A program made the position numbers and the translations under genes. From assembly GCA_902803625.1 (NCBI GenBank), contig CADCQV010000261.1, positions 1 through 5,938 on the forward strand: 5,938 nt of DNA. The letters run 5' to 3'. Below the pieces are notes generated by a model that was given only the letters and a program-made list of their open reading frames with translations, did no database searches and was not told the origin of the DNA. Positions 5,885 to 5,938 of this stretch are shown here, one piece after another; positions within the stretch are counted from its first letter, which is position 1; each line of letters starts with the position of its first letter. Origin of the DNA: an uncultured Lachnospiraceae bacterium. GTDB lineage: Bacteria > Bacillota > Clostridia > Lachnospirales > Lachnospiraceae.

Positions 5885-5938
5885 ATGACAGTTTTATCAA
5901 TTATTTTAGGGATTATTATGGTAGTATGCGGGTTTTCG
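5885..5938 (+). CDS. Small membrane protein, N-terminus only (possibly DUF308/HdeD-like)
   Basis: A strong SD (GGAGGT at 5873-5878) sits 6 nt before ATG 5885. The 18 codons in the window read MTVLSIILGIIMVVCGFS and remain open at the edge. This is a hydrophobic stretch typical of a first transmembrane helix. The pattern resembles the start of DUF308/HdeD-type membrane proteins, but 18 residues are too few to assign a family. It has its own promoter and is separated from argS by the hairpin array, so it is likely a separate transcription unit. Confidence 0.6.
   Translation, partial: MTVLSIILGIIMVVCGFS

Overview
The window looks like a chromosomal stretch of a Clostridia-type Bacillota, most plausibly a Lachnospiraceae such as Butyrivibrio or a relative. 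Grounds are the style of the proteins, the moderate GC content, the SD-rich starts with some TTG/GTG initiation, and a Tn916-like integrase. The taxonomic placement is inference, not something the sequence proves.

Layout, all genes on the + strand. (1) Bases 2-1126 hold the 3' part of a tyrosine recombinase whose 5' end lies outside the window. Its reading frame is broken by one in-frame TAG at 644-646, while every catalytic residue is still encoded. (2) Bases 1111-1256 look like the end of the integrated element. They contain a 12-bp inverted repeat, GCGT repeats spaced 10-11 bp apart, a possible outward promoter and a short hairpin. (3) Bases 1271-5713 form a compact housekeeping cluster: ychF (ribosome-associated P-loop ATPase), lgt (lipoprotein diacylglyceryl transferase), queH (epoxyqueuosine reductase) and argS (arginyl-tRNA synthetase). 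The gaps are 16, 35 and 63 nt, with no convincing terminator in them, so they may be co-transcribed. (4) Bases 5713-5856 are packed with hairpins: four perfect stem-loops in 105 bases, then a fifth imperfect one. (5) A strong extended -10 promoter and SD precede the first 18 codons of a small membrane protein that runs off the window.

How they relate: three of the four complete genes touch translation or tRNA (YchF on ribosomes, QueH finishing queuosine at wobble position 34, ArgS charging tRNA-Arg); Lgt serves lipoprotein maturation. The integrated element sits directly upstream of ychF and may have replaced or supplied its promoter. I see no evidence of a new multi-gene defence or metabolic system here. 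The least explained parts are the hairpin array after argS and the repeat-rich element end before ychF.
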